Notes under the pieces: model-generated
The model's input: the letters and a program-made list of their open reading frames with translations, nothing else
Database searches by the model: none
What the model was told of the DNA's origin: nothing
Program-made: the position numbers and the translations under genes
In this document: piece after piece, positions 38,074 to 48,684 of the stretch
How positions within the stretch are numbered: position 1 is the stretch's first letter
Layout: each line of letters starts with the position of its first letter
Assembly (NCBI RefSeq): GCF_029016485.1
Contig: NZ_CP092106.1
Location: 62,001-126,000 of the forward strand
Reading direction: 5' to 3'
Source: Vibrio sp. JC009
GTDB taxonomy: Bacteria > Pseudomonadota > Gammaproteobacteria > Enterobacterales > Vibrionaceae
DNA: 64,000 nucleotides

Positions 38074-39702
38074 TTAGTCCAGCTGAGGACCAGCAGCTAC
38101 AAGGCGTGCACCTTCTTCGTTATCAGTGTACTTCTCGAAGTTCTTAATAAAGCGTGAAGCCAGATCTTCTGCTTTGCTTTCCCACTGTAGCGGATCCACA
38201 TAAGTGTCTCTTGGGTCAAGAATCGCAGGATCTACACCAGGAAGTGCTGTTGGTACTTCAAGGTTGAAGATAGGAATCTGCTTGGTTTCAGCCTTATCGA
38301 TTGAGCCGTCCAGAATCGCATCAATGATGCCGCGGGTATCCTGAATAGAGATACGCTTGCCGCTGCCGTTCCAGCCTGTGTTTACCAGATAAGCTTCAGC
38401 ACCGGCGGCATTCATGCGCTCAACCAGAACTTCTGCGTACTTAGTTGGGTGCAGAGTAAGGAATGCCGCACCGAAACAAGCCGAGAAGGTTGGCTTAGGC
38501 TCAGTAATATGGCGCTCAGTACCTGCCAGTTTTGCTGTAAAGCCAGACAGGAAGTGATATTCAGTCTGATCCGGAGTCAGCTTAGCGACCGGAGGAAGAA
38601 CACCAAACGCATCGGCAGTCAGGAAGATAACTTTTTCGGCATGGCCAGCCTTAGATACAGGCTTAACAATGTTGTCTATATGGTAGATCGGGTAAGATAC
38701 GCGCGAGTTTTCTGTCTTAGATGCGTCATCAAAATCGATAGAATTATCGTTGCGCAGTACCACGTTTTCCAATAGTGCATCACGGCGGATAGCATTATAA
38801 ATGTCTGGCTCAGCTTCTTTAGACAGGCGGATGGTTTTCGCGTAACAGCCACCTTCGTAGTTAAAGATACCGTCATCATCCCAGCCGTGCTCATCATCAC
38901 CGATAAGTGCACGTTTAGGGTCAGTAGATAGCGTTGTTTTACCTGTACCGGACAGACCGAAGAAGATAGCCACATCGCCTTCTTCGCCCACGTTAGCGGA
39001 ACAGTGCATAGATGCGATGCCTTTCAGAGGAAGGAAGTAGTTCATCATTGCGAACATACCTTTCTTCATCTCGCCGCCGTACCAGCTGCCACCGATAAGC
39101 TGCATTTTTTCTGTCAGGTTGAACACGGTATAAACTTCAGAGTTCATTTCGTGTTTTTGCCAGTCTGGGTTAACGGTTTTTGCTGCGTTCATTACTACGA
39201 AGTCTGGCTCGAAGGTTTCCAGCTCTTCTTCTGTCGGACGAAGGAACATGTTCTTCACGAAGTGAGTCTGCCATGCAACCTCGGTAATAAAGCGGATAGC
39301 AATGCGGCTGTCTGCGTTTGCGCCACAGTAACAGTCCAGAACAAACAGGCGCTTGCCGGATAGCTGTTTCGTTGTCAGTACTTTTAGATCGTCCCAGGTT
39401 TCTTTGGTGATGGGTTTGTTGTCGTTTTTAGCGTGATCCGATGTCCACCATAACGTATCTCGGGTGGTGTCATCTTTTACAACGAACTTATCTTTAGGTG
39501 AGCGGCCGGTAAAGATACCGGTATCTACAGCTACAGCGCCAAGCTCAGTAACTATACCTCTCTCATAACCTTCTAAGTCATCGCGGGTTTCTTCTTCGAA
39601 CAACTGCTCGTAACTAGGGTTACGCACAATCTCCTTTACGTCAGTTAGTCCGTACTTCTTCAGGTCTAGTTCTGCAGCCTTAGTCTGTTCCATAACGGTC
39701 AT
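38074..39702 (-). CDS. pckA: Phosphoenolpyruvate carboxykinase (ATP)
   Basis: The 542-residue enzyme converts oxaloacetate and ATP to phosphoenolpyruvate, the entry to gluconeogenesis. Visible signatures are [14 protein letters not shown], the kinase loop [15 protein letters not shown] near residue 250, [24 protein letters not shown], and [16 protein letters not shown]-like palindrome lies 183 bp upstream, consistent with carbon-source control (Spot 42 is also encoded in this window). It has its own terminator, so it is monocistronic. Confidence 0.97.
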   Translation of the reverse strand: MTVMEQTKAAELDLKKYGLTDVKEIVRNPSYEQLFEEETRDDLEGYERGIVTELGAVAVDTGIFTGRSPKDKFVVKDDTTRDTLWWTSDHAKNDNKPITKETWDDLKVLTTKQLSGKRLFVLDCYCGANADSRIAIRFITEVAWQTHFVKNMFLRPTEEELETFEPDFVVMNAAKTVNPDWQKHEMNSEVYTVFNLTEKMQLIGGSWYGGEMKKGMFAMMNYFLPLKGIASMHCSANVGEEGDVAIFFGLSGTGKTTLSTDPKRALIGDDEHGWDDDGIFNYEGGCYAKTIRLSKEAEPDIYNAIRRDALLENVVLRNDNSIDFDDASKTENSRVSYPIYHIDNIVKPVSKAGHAEKVIFLTADAFGVLPPVAKLTPDQTEYHFLSGFTAKLAGTERHITEPKPTFSACFGAAFLTLHPTKYAEVLVERMNAAGAEAYLVNTGWNGSGKRISIQDTRGIIDAILDGSIDKAETKQIPIFNLEVPTALPGVDPAILDPRDTYVDPLQWESKAEDLASRFIKNFEKYTDNEEGARLVAAGPQLD

Positions 39703-39884
39703 AGGTGCTCCTTATTGAGATTTTTGTAGGGATTTTGTAAAGATTTGTTGTTTTATCTGTTGTCCATACTAACAACGTGAAACCGAGTAAACAGGGAGAC
39801 AAGTCAAAAATAATTCAACAATAAGCCTGCGATACTGTTTTTGCATCACACTTTTTGCCGATTATTTTTCCGTCAAAGATCGGG

Positions 39885-39900
39885 TTTGAGTTAGATCAAA
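39885..39900 (-). promoter_or_regulatory. CRP-like site in the pckA upstream region
   Basis: TTTGA-GTTAGA-TCAAA is a symmetric match to the CRP core spacing (TGTGA-N6-TCACA) with altered bases. It lies 183 bp before the pckA start in a 349-bp gene-free gap (39703-40051). The gap also holds the hslO terminator and otherwise only AT-rich DNA. Confidence 0.4.
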
Positions 39901-39983
39901 TTTAGTTCGTTTTTATTCGAATTCGAAAATAAATGACTGATTATGAGAGGGTTAATATTAGTATTAATCATTGAGATAAAAGA

Positions 39984-40006
39984 AAAGCCAGCAAAATGCT
40001 GGCTTT
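39984..40006 (-). terminator. hslO intrinsic terminator
   Basis: AAAGCCAGCA and TGCTGGCTTT form a perfect 10-bp stem with a 3-base loop. On the minus strand a T-rich run follows, 46 bp after the hslO stop. Confidence 0.85.
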
Positions 40007-40051
40007 AGGAGGGGATATTTCTTATGTTCGTTTTTGCGGTGACGGCTGATT

Positions 40052-40927
40052 TTAGTGAATGGTGTTATTTCCGCCATTCGCTTGCACATAAAGCTCAGCA
40101 ACCTGACTTTCGTCGAAAGAATAGGTGGTACCGCAATAATCGCAATGTAAAGAAATTGTACCTTCTTTTGTTAAAATGTCGTCCACTTCTGATTTTTCAA
40201 TGGTGACAATTGCAGCAGCACTTCTTTCACGGGAACAGCCACAATGGAATTCAACTTCCTGTGCCGGGAACAGCTGAACTTTTTCCTGATTGTACAGGCG
40301 GTATAGCAGTTCGTTTGCTTCCAGAGTGAACAGCTCTTCATTCTTAATAGTCTGAGTCAGTTGCTCAAGATGTTCGAAGTCTTCCGGAGTACCGGTGCCG
40401 TCAGGAACAACCTGCAGCAGCATACCGGCAGCATGCGGTTTACCGTCCTGCTGGCCAAGACGAATCCAGATACGGGTTTTCAGCTGCTCTGAACGGATAA
40501 AGTAGTTTTCCAGAACGTCTGACAAAGTATCACCTTCAAGGCCAACCACACCCTGATACCTTTCACCCTGCTTAGGAGTGATGGTAATCACCAGATGGCC
40601 CTTGCCCATCAGTGAGTGCAGGGTTGCATCGTCAGCGATATCGCCTTCCCAGCGGGCAACGCCTCTTACTTTCTGATCGTGATCGCCGTTGATCACTGCC
40701 AGTGATACCGGTCCGTCCCCCTGAAGTTGCAGAGTAATAGAGCCTTCAAACTTAAGTGTTGCGGTCAGAAGTGTTGTTGCTACCAGCAGCTCACCCAGCA
40801 GATTGCTTACCGGCTGCGGGTATTCCTTGCTGGAAATAATTTGTTGGTACGTTTCATCCAGTTGAACCAACTCGCCACGTACAGACAGGTCTTCAAATAG
40901 GTAGCGGTTTAAAACATTGTTTGCCAT
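40052..40927 (-). CDS. hslO: Redox-regulated chaperone Hsp33
   Basis: This 291-residue protein is the oxidation-activated holdase Hsp33. The C-terminal zinc centre is present as FHCGCSRER and HCDYCGTTY, giving the CXC and CXXC pairs whose disulfide formation switches the chaperone on. The N-terminal signature [21 protein letters not shown] segment begins near residue 7. It forms a unit with hslR (Hsp15), whose stop lies 16 bp upstream. This hslR-hslO pairing is conserved. Confidence 0.96.
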   Translation of the reverse strand: MANNVLNRYLFEDLSVRGELVQLDETYQQIISSKEYPQPVSNLLGELLVATTLLTATLKFEGSITLQLQGDGPVSLAVINGDHDQKVRGVARWEGDIADDATLHSLMGKGHLVITITPKQGERYQGVVGLEGDTLSDVLENYFIRSEQLKTRIWIRLGQQDGKPHAAGMLLQVVPDGTGTPEDFEHLEQLTQTIKNEELFTLEANELLYRLYNQEKVQLFPAQEVEFHCGCSRERSAAAIVTIEKSEVDDILTKEGTISLHCDYCGTTYSFDESQVAELYVQANGGNNTIH

Positions 40928-40943
40928 TGCAGGAAACTCCAGC

Positions 40944-41333
40944 TTATTGATGTTTAAATTTAATTAGATCGCGACGCTGCTTTTTATCAGGGCGGCGATC
41001 CGGGCTAGGACTGTTTAAGGCATTGAGTTTACGCTTTACGCTGTTCTCTTCGCGCTTCTTAATGCTTTCTTCAGTCTCTCTGTAAAGTGTTTGAGCTTCA
41101 GGAGCTCCTCGTCTCTGATCAGAGATTTTTTCGATAATGACGGTTTTTTCTTCATTACCCTGACGAAGCGAGATAACCGCTCCGAGTTCAACAATTTTGC
41201 TTGGCTTGGAACGTTGGTTGTTATAGTGAACCTTGCCCCCGTCGACCATATTCCGTGCAATTGATCGCGTTTTATAAAAGCGGGCTGCCCATAACCACTT
41301 GTCGAGTCTTACAGTCTCTGTGTTTGTAGTCAT
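40944..41333 (-). CDS. hslR: Ribosome-associated heat shock protein Hsp15
   Basis: The 129-residue protein has an S4 RNA-binding domain at the N-terminus ([34 protein letters not shown]) and a basic tail ([15 protein letters not shown]). Hsp15 rescues 50S subunits carrying stalled nascent chains. It is the first gene of hslR-hslO and is divergent from gspC across a 177-bp gap in which I see no clear operator. Confidence 0.94.
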   Translation of the reverse strand: MTTNTETVRLDKWLWAARFYKTRSIARNMVDGGKVHYNNQRSKPSKIVELGAVISLRQGNEEKTVIIEKISDQRRGAPEAQTLYRETEESIKKREENSVKRKLNALNSPSPDRRPDKKQRRDLIKFKHQ

Positions 41334-41510
41334 AATAACTTTGTATATATTTTGTCTTTCTTGGAACTAAAAATGGTGATATGTGTCTCTCTTTTCAAGG
41401 GAGGCCGGAAAATTGGCATCCTCACTGAATTAATAACAGCTAGTTATGGTACGCTCTGGCACTGTTTTACATGAATAAGTAGCGTAGATTTTAACAGGGG
41501 AAAAGGTCCG

Positions 41511-42428
41511 ATGTCGTTATCATTGAACCCCGGCAATAAGGCCGGCGGTTTACTGACTAGCTCTGTGCAACTGGTGGTCAGTTCTCAGTCCTATCTCAGC
41601 TCAGTAGTAACAGTTTTACTTGTTGCATCTTCAGCCTGGATTGCAGGCCAGGCGATCTGGTTTGGCGTAGAAGACGACCAGAGTATTACCCTGTGGAAGC
41701 CTCAGCGTGTTACGGGTGGCAGGGTTGAACAGCCTGCACTGGATTTGACGGAATTAAAAAATGCGAACCTTTTTGGAGTCTACTCAGAAAATGCGCTTGC
41801 CCCTGAAGTTGCTGCTCCGGTTGTGCAGAATGCTCCCAAAACCAGACTAAACCTGGTCCTTGTTGGTGCAGTGGCCAGTTCTCAGCCTGAAAACAGTCTT
41901 GCGGTTATTTCTAATAAAGGCAATCAGTCAACTTACGGAGTGGGAGAGGTCATAGAAGGGACGCGAGCTAAATTAAAAGCCGTTCTTATTGACCGCGTCA
42001 TTATTGATAACTCTGGCCGTGATGAAACCCTGATGCTTGAAGGTATCGAGTACAAAAAGCTGACTGATAACGGCAGAACTTCAGTACGGAACTCATCCGA
42101 TTCCGGCAATAGCCCAGTGAGCAAACTGGAGGCCATCAGGGCTGAAATTACCCAGAACCCTCAGGTATTGCTTCAGTATATCCGCTTATCTCAGGTGAGA
42201 AATAAAGAGGGCAAAATTTCCGGTTACCGGGTAAGACCGGGTAAAGACAGAGTACTGTTTGAGTCTGTGGGTCTGAAAAACGGAGATATCGCCACTCACC
42301 TGAATGGTGAAGAACTTACCGATCCCAAGACGATGAGCAAAGTATGGCAATCTCTTTCTGAGCTGACGGAAGTTAACCTGACTGTTGAGCGAGGCGGTCA
42401 GGTGGAAGAAATTTATATTCAATTTTAA
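41511..42428 (+). CDS. gspC: Type II secretion protein GspC
   Basis: The 305-residue protein has a short cytoplasmic start, one transmembrane helix (SSVVTVLLVASSAWIAGQAIW), a homology region (NLFGVYSE, LNLVLVGAVASS) and a C-terminal PDZ domain (GYRVRPGKDRVLFESVGLKNGDIA). GspC couples the inner-membrane platform to the GspD secretin and helps choose substrates. It begins the gspC-N operon (epsC-N in Vibrio cholerae), which secretes toxins, proteases and chitinases in vibrios. gspD starts 39 bp downstream. Confidence 0.96.
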   Translation: MSLSLNPGNKAGGLLTSSVQLVVSSQSYLSSVVTVLLVASSAWIAGQAIWFGVEDDQSITLWKPQRVTGGRVEQPALDLTELKNANLFGVYSENALAPEVAAPVVQNAPKTRLNLVLVGAVASSQPENSLAVISNKGNQSTYGVGEVIEGTRAKLKAVLIDRVIIDNSGRDETLMLEGIEYKKLTDNGRTSVRNSSDSGNSPVSKLEAIRAEITQNPQVLLQYIRLSQVRNKEGKISGYRVRPGKDRVLFESVGLKNGDIATHLNGEELTDPKTMSKVWQSLSELTEVNLTVERGGQVEEIYIQF

Positions 42429-42467
42429 TGTGTGCTGCGAAAGGCAGAGACATCTAGGGAGTTAAAC

Positions 42468-44489
42468 GTGAAACCTTGGTTAAGCAAAAGTGCGTGGCTT
42501 TTGATGGGAAGTCTGTTGACTGCTCCGTCCTTTGCAAATGAATTCAGCGCAAGCTTTAAAGGGACGGACATCCAGGAATTTATCAATATCGTGAGCCGAA
42601 ACCTGGAAAAAAGCATTATTGTTGACCCTGCTGTGCGGGGGAAAATCGATGTCCGCAGTTATGATGTGCTGAATGAAGAGCAGTACTACCAGTTCTTCCT
42701 CAATGTGCTTGAGGTTTACGGTTTTGCCGTTGTTGAAATGGAAAACAATGTGCTGAAGGTCATTAAGGCAAAAGATGCCAAAACTTCAGCGATTCCTGTT
42801 GTCGGCGATAATGAAAAAATATCCGGCGATTCGGTAGTCACCCGGGTTGTGGCTGTGCGCAATGTTTCCGTTCGTGAACTTTCCCCTTTGCTGCGTCAGC
42901 TCAATGATAATGCCGGTGCCGGTAACGTTGTTCACTATGATCCTGCCAATATCATTCTTATTACCGGCCGTGCGGCTGTGGTAAACCGTCTTGCAGAGAT
43001 TATTGAGAAAGTGGACCGTGCTGGTGATAAAGAGATTGAAGTGGTTGAACTGAAAAACGCTTCGGCCTCTGAGATGGTGCGTATTGTTGAAGCGCTGAAT
43101 AAAACCACAGATACCAAAAATACCCCTGCATTTTTGCAGCCAAAACTGGTGGCTGATGAGAGAACCAACTCGGTGCTGATCTCCGGTGAGCCAACGGTTC
43201 GTAACCGCCTTCGCGATCTGATTAAGCAGTTGGATGTGGAGATGGCGACCAAAGGCAATAACCGGGTTATCTACCTTAAGTATGCGAAAGCAGAAGAACT
43301 GGTGGATGTGCTGAAAGGCGTATCCGACAATATTCAGAAAGAGAAGCAGGGAACTTCTAAGAAGGGAAGTTCATCCGGTAGCAGTGATGTAATGATTTCT
43401 GCCCACGCCGATACTAACTCTCTGGTAATTACAGCACAGCCGGATGTGATGCAGGCACTGGAAGATGTGATTGCGCAGCTTGATATCCGCAGGGCTCAGG
43501 TTCTGATTGAAGCGCTGATTGTAGAAATGACAGAAGGTGATGGCGCAGAGCTGGGCGTTCAGTGGGGCTCTCTGGATACTGGTTCTGTTATTCAGTACGG
43601 TAACAGCGGCACCACAATTGGCTCGGTGATGGTTGGTCTGGAAGAAGCCAAAGATACCACGACATCCTCAAGCTACTGGGATTCTGATGATAATGAATGG
43701 GTAACCACTGAAACAACAGAGTCCGGTGACTACTCAACGCTTGCTTCTGCCCTGTCTGGCGTGAATGGTGCAGCAGCCAGCATTGTAATGGGTGACTGGA
43801 CGGCGCTTATCAATGCGGTTAGTTCAGACACCAACTCAAACATTCTTTCATCACCAAGCATTACCGTAATGGATAATGGTGAAGCGTCATTTGTGGTGGG
43901 TGAAGAGGTGCCGGTTATTTCCGGTTCAACAACCAGCTCTTCTAACGATAACCCGTTCCAGACCGTAGAGCGTCAGGAAGTGGGTATTAAGCTGAAAGTG
44001 GTTCCTCAGATTAACGAAGGTGACTCAGTTCAGTTAAGTATTGAGCAGGAAGTTTCCAGCGTTCTGGCTGCCGATGGTGCGGTTGATGTGCGTTTTGCCA
44101 AGCGTCAGCTAAATACTTCTGTAATGGTGCAGGACGGTGAAATGCTGGTGATTGGCGGCCTGATTGACGAATACACGCAGGAGAGTGAGTCTAAGGTACC
44201 ACTCCTGGGGGATATTCCTGTCCTGGGTTATCTGTTTAAATCCACTTCTAACTCAGTTGAAAAGCGTAACCTGATGGTATTTATCAAGCCGACCATTATC
44301 CGCGATGGAGTGACAGCCGACGGTATTACCCAGCGCAAATATAACTATATGCGTGCCGAGCAGCTGTATAAAGCTCAGGATGGCATGGCTCTGCTTTCCA
44401 ATGAACTGCCGGTGCTGCCGGAGTTTGGTGAAGAGAGACAGCATGCACCTGAAATCCAGGCATTTATTGAGCAACTGGAGCTTAAGTAA
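42468..44489 (+). CDS. gspD: Type II secretion secretin GspD
   Basis: The 673-residue outer-membrane channel protein has a signal peptide ([16 protein letters not shown]) and N-terminal N0-N3 domains ([20 protein letters not shown]). The C-terminal secretin domain has [10 protein letters not shown] and [25 protein letters not shown]. The start is GTG at 42468, with TAGGGAG just upstream; a frame-open upstream start would add 12 non-signal residues. It forms a 15-subunit channel for folded periplasmic proteins. The Ser/Asp-rich loop near residue 410 ([15 protein letters not shown]) is a variable insert. Confidence 0.97.
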   Translation: MKPWLSKSAWLLMGSLLTAPSFANEFSASFKGTDIQEFINIVSRNLEKSIIVDPAVRGKIDVRSYDVLNEEQYYQFFLNVLEVYGFAVVEMENNVLKVIKAKDAKTSAIPVVGDNEKISGDSVVTRVVAVRNVSVRELSPLLRQLNDNAGAGNVVHYDPANIILITGRAAVVNRLAEIIEKVDRAGDKEIEVVELKNASASEMVRIVEALNKTTDTKNTPAFLQPKLVADERTNSVLISGEPTVRNRLRDLIKQLDVEMATKGNNRVIYLKYAKAEELVDVLKGVSDNIQKEKQGTSKKGSSSGSSDVMISAHADTNSLVITAQPDVMQALEDVIAQLDIRRAQVLIEALIVEMTEGDGAELGVQWGSLDTGSVIQYGNSGTTIGSVMVGLEEAKDTTTSSSYWDSDDNEWVTTETTESGDYSTLASALSGVNGAAASIVMGDWTALINAVSSDTNSNILSSPSITVMDNGEASFVVGEEVPVISGSTTSSSNDNPFQTVERQEVGIKLKVVPQINEGDSVQLSIEQEVSSVLAADGAVDVRFAKRQLNTSVMVQDGEMLVIGGLIDEYTQESESKVPLLGDIPVLGYLFKSTSNSVEKRNLMVFIKPTIIRDGVTADGITQRKYNYMRAEQLYKAQDGMALLSNELPVLPEFGEERQHAPEIQAFIEQLELK

Positions 44490-45982
44490 TGTCTGAGATG
44501 AGAGGTTTTCAGGTACGTCTGCCGTTTAGTTTTGCTAAGCGGCACCAAGTGGTGCTCGATTACAGTGACAACCGCTCAGAACGTCCGGTACTTTACTATG
44601 TTGCTCCGCTGAATATGGCGACACTGGCTGAAGTAAAACGTGTGGTCAGGGCTTCTTTTTCACCGCTGGAAACCAGCCATGAAGAGTTTGAAAGCAAGCT
44701 GACCGAAGCGTATCAGCGCGATTCGTCGGAAGCGCGCCAGCTTATGGAAGATATCGGGGCAGATGATGATTTCTTTTCTCTGGCAGAAGAGCTGCCGCAA
44801 AATGAAGATCTGCTGGAATCCGAAGACGATGCGCCGATTATTAAGCTGATTAATGCCATGCTGGCAGAAGCGATTAAGGAAGCGGCTTCAGATATTCATA
44901 TCGAAACCTTTGAGCAGGCGCTGTCGATACGTTTCCGTGTTGATGGTGTGATGCGGGAGGTTCTTGCGCCAAGCCGTAAACTGGCACCTTTGCTGGTTTC
45001 CCGGGTAAAGGTTATGGCGAAGCTGGATATTGCTGAGAAGCGGGTTCCGCAGGACGGCCGTATCTCACTGAGAATTGGTGGCAGAGCCGTCGATGTTCGC
45101 GTTTCTACCATGCCTTCATCGCATGGCGAGCGGGTGGTAATGCGTCTTCTGGATAAAAACGCCAACCGGCTTGACCTGCATAGTCTCGGCATGACAGACC
45201 GCAACCATGATGGGTTTGAAAAACTGATCGCCCGTCCTCACGGTATCATTCTGGTTACCGGGCCGACAGGTTCGGGTAAATCCACCACTCTGTATGCCGG
45301 TCTTCAGGAGCTGAACAGCACAGAGCGCAATATCCTGACCGTTGAAGATCCGATTGAATTTGATATCGACGGAATCGGCCAGACACAGGTCAATCCTAAA
45401 GTGGATATGACATTTGCCCGTGGCTTAAGGGCTATTCTGCGTCAGGACCCGGATGTGGTGATGGTAGGGGAAATCCGGGATCTGGAAACCGCACAAATAG
45501 CAGTGCAGGCCTCATTAACCGGTCACCTGGTAATGTCTACTCTTCACACCAATACCGCCGTGGGTGCAGTTACCCGTCTGCGTGATATGGGGATTGAGCC
45601 CTTCCTGATTTCCTCCTCGCTTTTGGGTGTGTTAGCTCAGCGTCTTGTCCGTACATTGTGCCCCGATTGTAAGCTGCCTTATCAGGCTGATAATGAACAG
45701 AAAAAACTGTTTAGTCTGAGTGAAGGTGAGCCGTTAACCCTGTTCAGACCTTGCGGTTGTGATGCATGTAATGGCAAGGGATACCGCGGCCGTACCGGTA
45801 TTCATGAACTGCTGCTGATCAATGATGATGTTCAGGAGCTAATTCATGCTGAAGCCGGTGAGCAGGTGATTGAAAAGGCAATTCGTCAGCATACACCAAG
45901 TATTAAAGATGACGGTCTGGAAAAAGTGCTACAGGGTATAACCACCCTTGAAGAAGTTATGCGTGTGACCAAGGAAGGATAA
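44489..45982 (+). CDS. gspE: Type II secretion ATPase GspE
   Basis: This 497-residue ATPase drives pseudopilus assembly from the cytoplasmic face. It has Walker [16 protein letters not shown] near residue 257, the Asp and His boxes ([26 protein letters not shown]) and a zinc-binding tetracysteine region (CPDC and CDAC) near residues 390-430. The start overlaps the gspD stop by one base (TAATG), and the end overlaps gspF likewise. It docks to GspL in the membrane. Confidence 0.97.
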   Translation: MSEMRGFQVRLPFSFAKRHQVVLDYSDNRSERPVLYYVAPLNMATLAEVKRVVRASFSPLETSHEEFESKLTEAYQRDSSEARQLMEDIGADDDFFSLAEELPQNEDLLESEDDAPIIKLINAMLAEAIKEAASDIHIETFEQALSIRFRVDGVMREVLAPSRKLAPLLVSRVKVMAKLDIAEKRVPQDGRISLRIGGRAVDVRVSTMPSSHGERVVMRLLDKNANRLDLHSLGMTDRNHDGFEKLIARPHGIILVTGPTGSGKSTTLYAGLQELNSTERNILTVEDPIEFDIDGIGQTQVNPKVDMTFARGLRAILRQDPDVVMVGEIRDLETAQIAVQASLTGHLVMSTLHTNTAVGAVTRLRDMGIEPFLISSSLLGVLAQRLVRTLCPDCKLPYQADNEQKKLFSLSEGEPLTLFRPCGCDACNGKGYRGRTGIHELLLINDDVQELIHAEAGEQVIEKAIRQHTPSIKDDGLEKVLQGITTLEEVMRVTKEG

Positions 45983-47202
45983 TGGCAGCTTTTGAGTACA
46001 GAGCCCTGGATGCAAGAGGCCGGAAAAAGAAAGGTGTTATTGAAGGCGACAATGCACGTCAGGTAAGGCAGAGGCTGAAGGAGCAGGGACTGGTTCCCGT
46101 GGAAGTGAGCGAAACCAGTGCTCAGAACGGAGTTAAGGCATCCTCGCAGCAGCCACTGTTCCAGAGAGGGATCAGTGTTAATGATCTGTCTTTGCTGACC
46201 CGCCAGTTATCGACGTTAGTACAGGCAGGCATGCCGCTGGAAGAGTGCCTGAAAGCCGTCGCTGAGCAGTCAGAAAAGCCGCGTATCACCAATATTATGA
46301 TGGGCGTTCGCTCAAGAGTAGTTGAGGGCTATATGCTGGCAGAAAGCCTCGCGGATTACCCGCAGGTTTTTGATGAACTGTTCCGCGCTATGGTGGCTGC
46401 CGGTGAAAAATCCGGGCATCTGGATACCGTTCTTAACCGTCTGGCTGACTATGCTGAAAACCGTCAGCATATGCGCTCTAAGCTACAGCAGGCCCTGATT
46501 TATCCGACCATGCTAACGGTTATCGCCATTTCAGTAGTCGCTTTTCTGCTTGCGACCGTGGTACCTAAAATTGTTGACCAGTTTGTTGAAATGGGACAGG
46601 AGCTGCCCGGCCCGACTCAGGTTCTGCTTGGTATGAGTGACTTTGTTCAGAACTGGGGCATTTATGTTCTGGCCGCGGTTATCGCACTGATCTTCCTGTT
46701 CAGGGCTTTGCTGAAAAAGCCATCTTTCAGGCTTTCATGGGACCGAAAGGTTCTGAACTTCCCAATTATCGGAAAGGTTGCCAGGGGGATTAATACCTCC
46801 CGTTTTGCCCGCACTTTATCTATCTGTACTTCCAGTGCCATTCCACTTCTGGACGGCATGAAGGTGGCTGTCGATGTGATGACCAACCAGTTTGTGAAAG
46901 AGCAGGTGTTGCAGGCTGCGGAAAAAGTGCGGGAAGGGGCCAGTCTGAGAAAGTCACTGGAACAGACCCGTCTGTTTCCGCCAATGATGCTGCATATGAT
47001 TGCCAGTGGTGAGCAGAGCGGGGAACTTGAGCAGATGCTGACCCGGGCAGCGGATAACCAGGACCGGGATTTTGAAGCGACCGTTAATATTGCTCTTGGG
47101 TTGTTTACGCCTATGGTGGTGGTGCTGATGGCGGGGATGGTGCTGTTTATTGTTATGGCTACGCTGATGCCGATATTGGAGATGAATAATTTGGTTTCTT
47201 AG
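45982..47202 (+). CDS. gspF: Type II secretion inner-membrane protein GspF
   Basis: The 406-residue polytopic protein has the duplicated GspF domain (LSLLTRQLSTLVQAGMPLEECL and ARTLSICTSSAIPLLDGMKVA) and three transmembrane helices. It is the platform protein that GspE acts on. Translation is coupled to gspE. A 438-bp gap with nested repeats and a Tn5-like miniature element separates it from gspG, whereas gaps elsewhere in the operon are 39 bp or less, so gspG-N may depend on readthrough or a local promoter. Confidence 0.96.
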   Translation: MAAFEYRALDARGRKKKGVIEGDNARQVRQRLKEQGLVPVEVSETSAQNGVKASSQQPLFQRGISVNDLSLLTRQLSTLVQAGMPLEECLKAVAEQSEKPRITNIMMGVRSRVVEGYMLAESLADYPQVFDELFRAMVAAGEKSGHLDTVLNRLADYAENRQHMRSKLQQALIYPTMLTVIAISVVAFLLATVVPKIVDQFVEMGQELPGPTQVLLGMSDFVQNWGIYVLAAVIALIFLFRALLKKPSFRLSWDRKVLNFPIIGKVARGINTSRFARTLSICTSSAIPLLDGMKVAVDVMTNQFVKEQVLQAAEKVREGASLRKSLEQTRLFPPMMLHMIASGEQSGELEQMLTRAADNQDRDFEATVNIALGLFTPMVVVLMAGMVLFIVMATLMPILEMNNLVS

Positions 47203-47232
47203 GGGGTGGCGCTACGCTTTTTGGGCGGCAGG

Positions 47233-47496
47233 CGAACTCTTATACACAAGTCTAGTGGGGCAGAGAAAAGTTCCTCCCCTTAGACATGAAAGGTCGGTAT
47301 TTAGAAGAAGTTACATCCAAGGGGAGGTTAGGAGGGGTTGTTGCTTAGAGGTTTAAGGTTCTACGATTTAGTTAATTTTTGTATAACCAACCCCCTCTAA
47401 CTCCCCCTTCTATTAGCTTTAGCAACCAATTAGGCTTTATTACTCAAGGGGGAGAACCGTTCTTTGGTTACCTTAAAATTTGTGTATAAGAGTCAG
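47233..47496. mobile_element. Miniature transposable element with IS50/Tn5-like ends
   Basis: The left end 47233-47251 (CGAACTCTTATACACAAGT) matches the IS50/Tn5 outside end CTGACTCTTATACACAAGT at 16 of 19 positions. The right end 47478-47496, read on the minus strand, matches at 18 of 19. The ends are inverted and enclose 264 bp with no ORF, so this is a MITE-like element. Flanking 9-mers are GGCGGCAGG and GGTTACAGG, six of nine identical, a possible decayed target duplication. It would need a transposase in trans. It contains repeat copy B. Confidence 0.7.
47269..47464 (-). repeat. Dispersed complex palindromic repeat, copy B
   Basis: The reverse complement of this stretch matches 10682-10876 from end to end, including AGAAGGGGGAGTTAGAGGGG and CAACCCCTCC. 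It is enclosed by the Tn5-like ends at 47233 and 47496, whereas copy A is not. It occupies most of the gspF-gspG gap. Confidence 0.85.
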
Positions 47497-47540
47497 GGTT
47501 ACAGGCTAGGTGGCGTTATGGTATTTCAGCGACTATCGTC

Positions 47541-47566
47541 GTCATTCCTGCGGAGGCAGGAATCTG
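47541..47566. repeat. REP-like hairpin GTCATTCCTGC
   Basis: ATTCCTGC (47544-47551), loop GGAG and GCAGGAAT (47556-47563) form a perfect 8-bp stem. The motif GTCATTCCTGCnnnnGCAGGAAT resembles a short palindrome widespread in proteobacterial intergenic DNA. It lies 75 bp before gspG. Confidence 0.65.
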
Positions 47567-47640
47567 CTCACAGCGTGTTGTAGATCTAAAGTTGTTTAAG
47601 TTGGTTAAGAATAACAAGGTTTAGTTATTCAGGAGTAAAA

Positions 47641-48087
47641 ATGAGAAAAGTACATAAAAAGCAGGCGGGTTTTACCCTGCTTGAGGTGATGGTTGTTGTT
47701 GTTATTTTAGGTATTCTGGCCGGTTTTGTGGCGCAGAATATGTTTGGCAACGTAGATACAGCAAAAGTACAAAAAGCGGTTGCGGATATTACTTCTCTGG
47801 AGAGTGCGCTGGATCGCTACAAGCTGGATAACAGCGTATACCCGACAACCGATCAGGGGCTTGAGGCTTTGGTTGATAAGCCTTCCGGTAACCCTGAGCC
47901 ACGCCGTTATCCGGAAGATGGTTATATCAAGCGTCTGCCAAAAGACCCTTGGGGATACGACTACCAGTACATGAGCCCGGGTGATAACGGCACTATCGAT
48001 ATCTTTACTTTAGGTGCCGATGGTCAGGAAGGTGGTGAAGGAATTAACGCTGATATCGGTAACTGGAACCTGCAGGACTTCCAGTAA
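47641..48087 (+). CDS. gspG: Type II secretion major pseudopilin GspG
   Basis: This 148-residue pseudopilin has the prepilin cleavage site KKQAG-FTLLEVMVVVVILG, with Glu5 conserved, and the C-terminal calcium-binding region (GADGQEGGEGINADIGNW). It forms the main shaft of the pseudopilus. CAGGAG precedes ATG 47641. It follows the repeat-filled gap after gspF and leads gspG-N. Confidence 0.97.
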   Translation: MRKVHKKQAGFTLLEVMVVVVILGILAGFVAQNMFGNVDTAKVQKAVADITSLESALDRYKLDNSVYPTTDQGLEALVDKPSGNPEPRRYPEDGYIKRLPKDPWGYDYQYMSPGDNGTIDIFTLGADGQEGGEGINADIGNWNLQDFQ

Positions 48088-48096
48088 GCCACCTTT

Positions 48097-48684
48097 ATGA
48101 AGAGAAATGCTGGATTTACTCTGATAGAAATCATGCTTGCCATGGTGGTGCTTTCTTTGGGTACTGTAGCTGTGGTGATGAGTCTTCCTGCCACTCAGGA
48201 GGATTTGGCGGAAGAGGAAGCGCGGCGTTTTTATCACCGGCTTTTACTGCTTAATGAAGATGCGGTTCTCAATGGTACCGATTTTGGCCTTCGTTTTGAG
48301 GTGCCGGAAAATCAGTACCGTTATTTAAAGCTGACCGGAGAAGGCTGGCAGCTGTTTGAGTCCAAGCGTTACCAGACCAAAGAGCTGGATGAAGCGCTGA
48401 GCTTCTCTTTTTCTCTTGGGAACAGTGCCTGGAACCGGAACGAAAGCCTGTTTGAACAGAGCAGTCTGTTTGACGATCAAATGTTTGCCGAGTTTAAAGA
48501 AGAGAAAAAGGAAAAACCACCACAGGTGTTTGTGCTGTCCAGTGGTGAAATTACCCCGTTTAATCTGAGTATTCAGGCGCAGTCAGTCAAAAGAGAAGAG
48601 GATGCCTGGCGGGTGATAGCGCTTGAAACCGGAGAGGTAAAACTTCTGGCTCCCGGCGAGTCGCTTGAGGGGGCAGAAGAGTAA
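48097..48684 (+). CDS. gspH: Type II secretion minor pseudopilin GspH
   Basis: The 195-residue minor pseudopilin has the cleavage motif RNAG-FTLIEIMLAMVVLS near residue 6 and the GspH C-terminal fold (VFVLSSGEITPFNLSI). It links the GspG shaft to the GspI-J-K tip. It starts 9 bp after gspG and its stop overlaps the gspI start (TAATG). Confidence 0.94.
   Translation: MKRNAGFTLIEIMLAMVVLSLGTVAVVMSLPATQEDLAEEEARRFYHRLLLLNEDAVLNGTDFGLRFEVPENQYRYLKLTGEGWQLFESKRYQTKELDEALSFSFSLGNSAWNRNESLFEQSSLFDDQMFAEFKEEKKEKPPQVFVLSSGEITPFNLSIQAQSVKREEDAWRVIALETGEVKLLAPGESLEGAEE

Noticed and set aside
47224..47505. A clear 9-bp target-site duplication around the Tn5-like element
   Set aside because: The flanking 9-mers agree at only six positions, so duplication can be suggested but not claimed.
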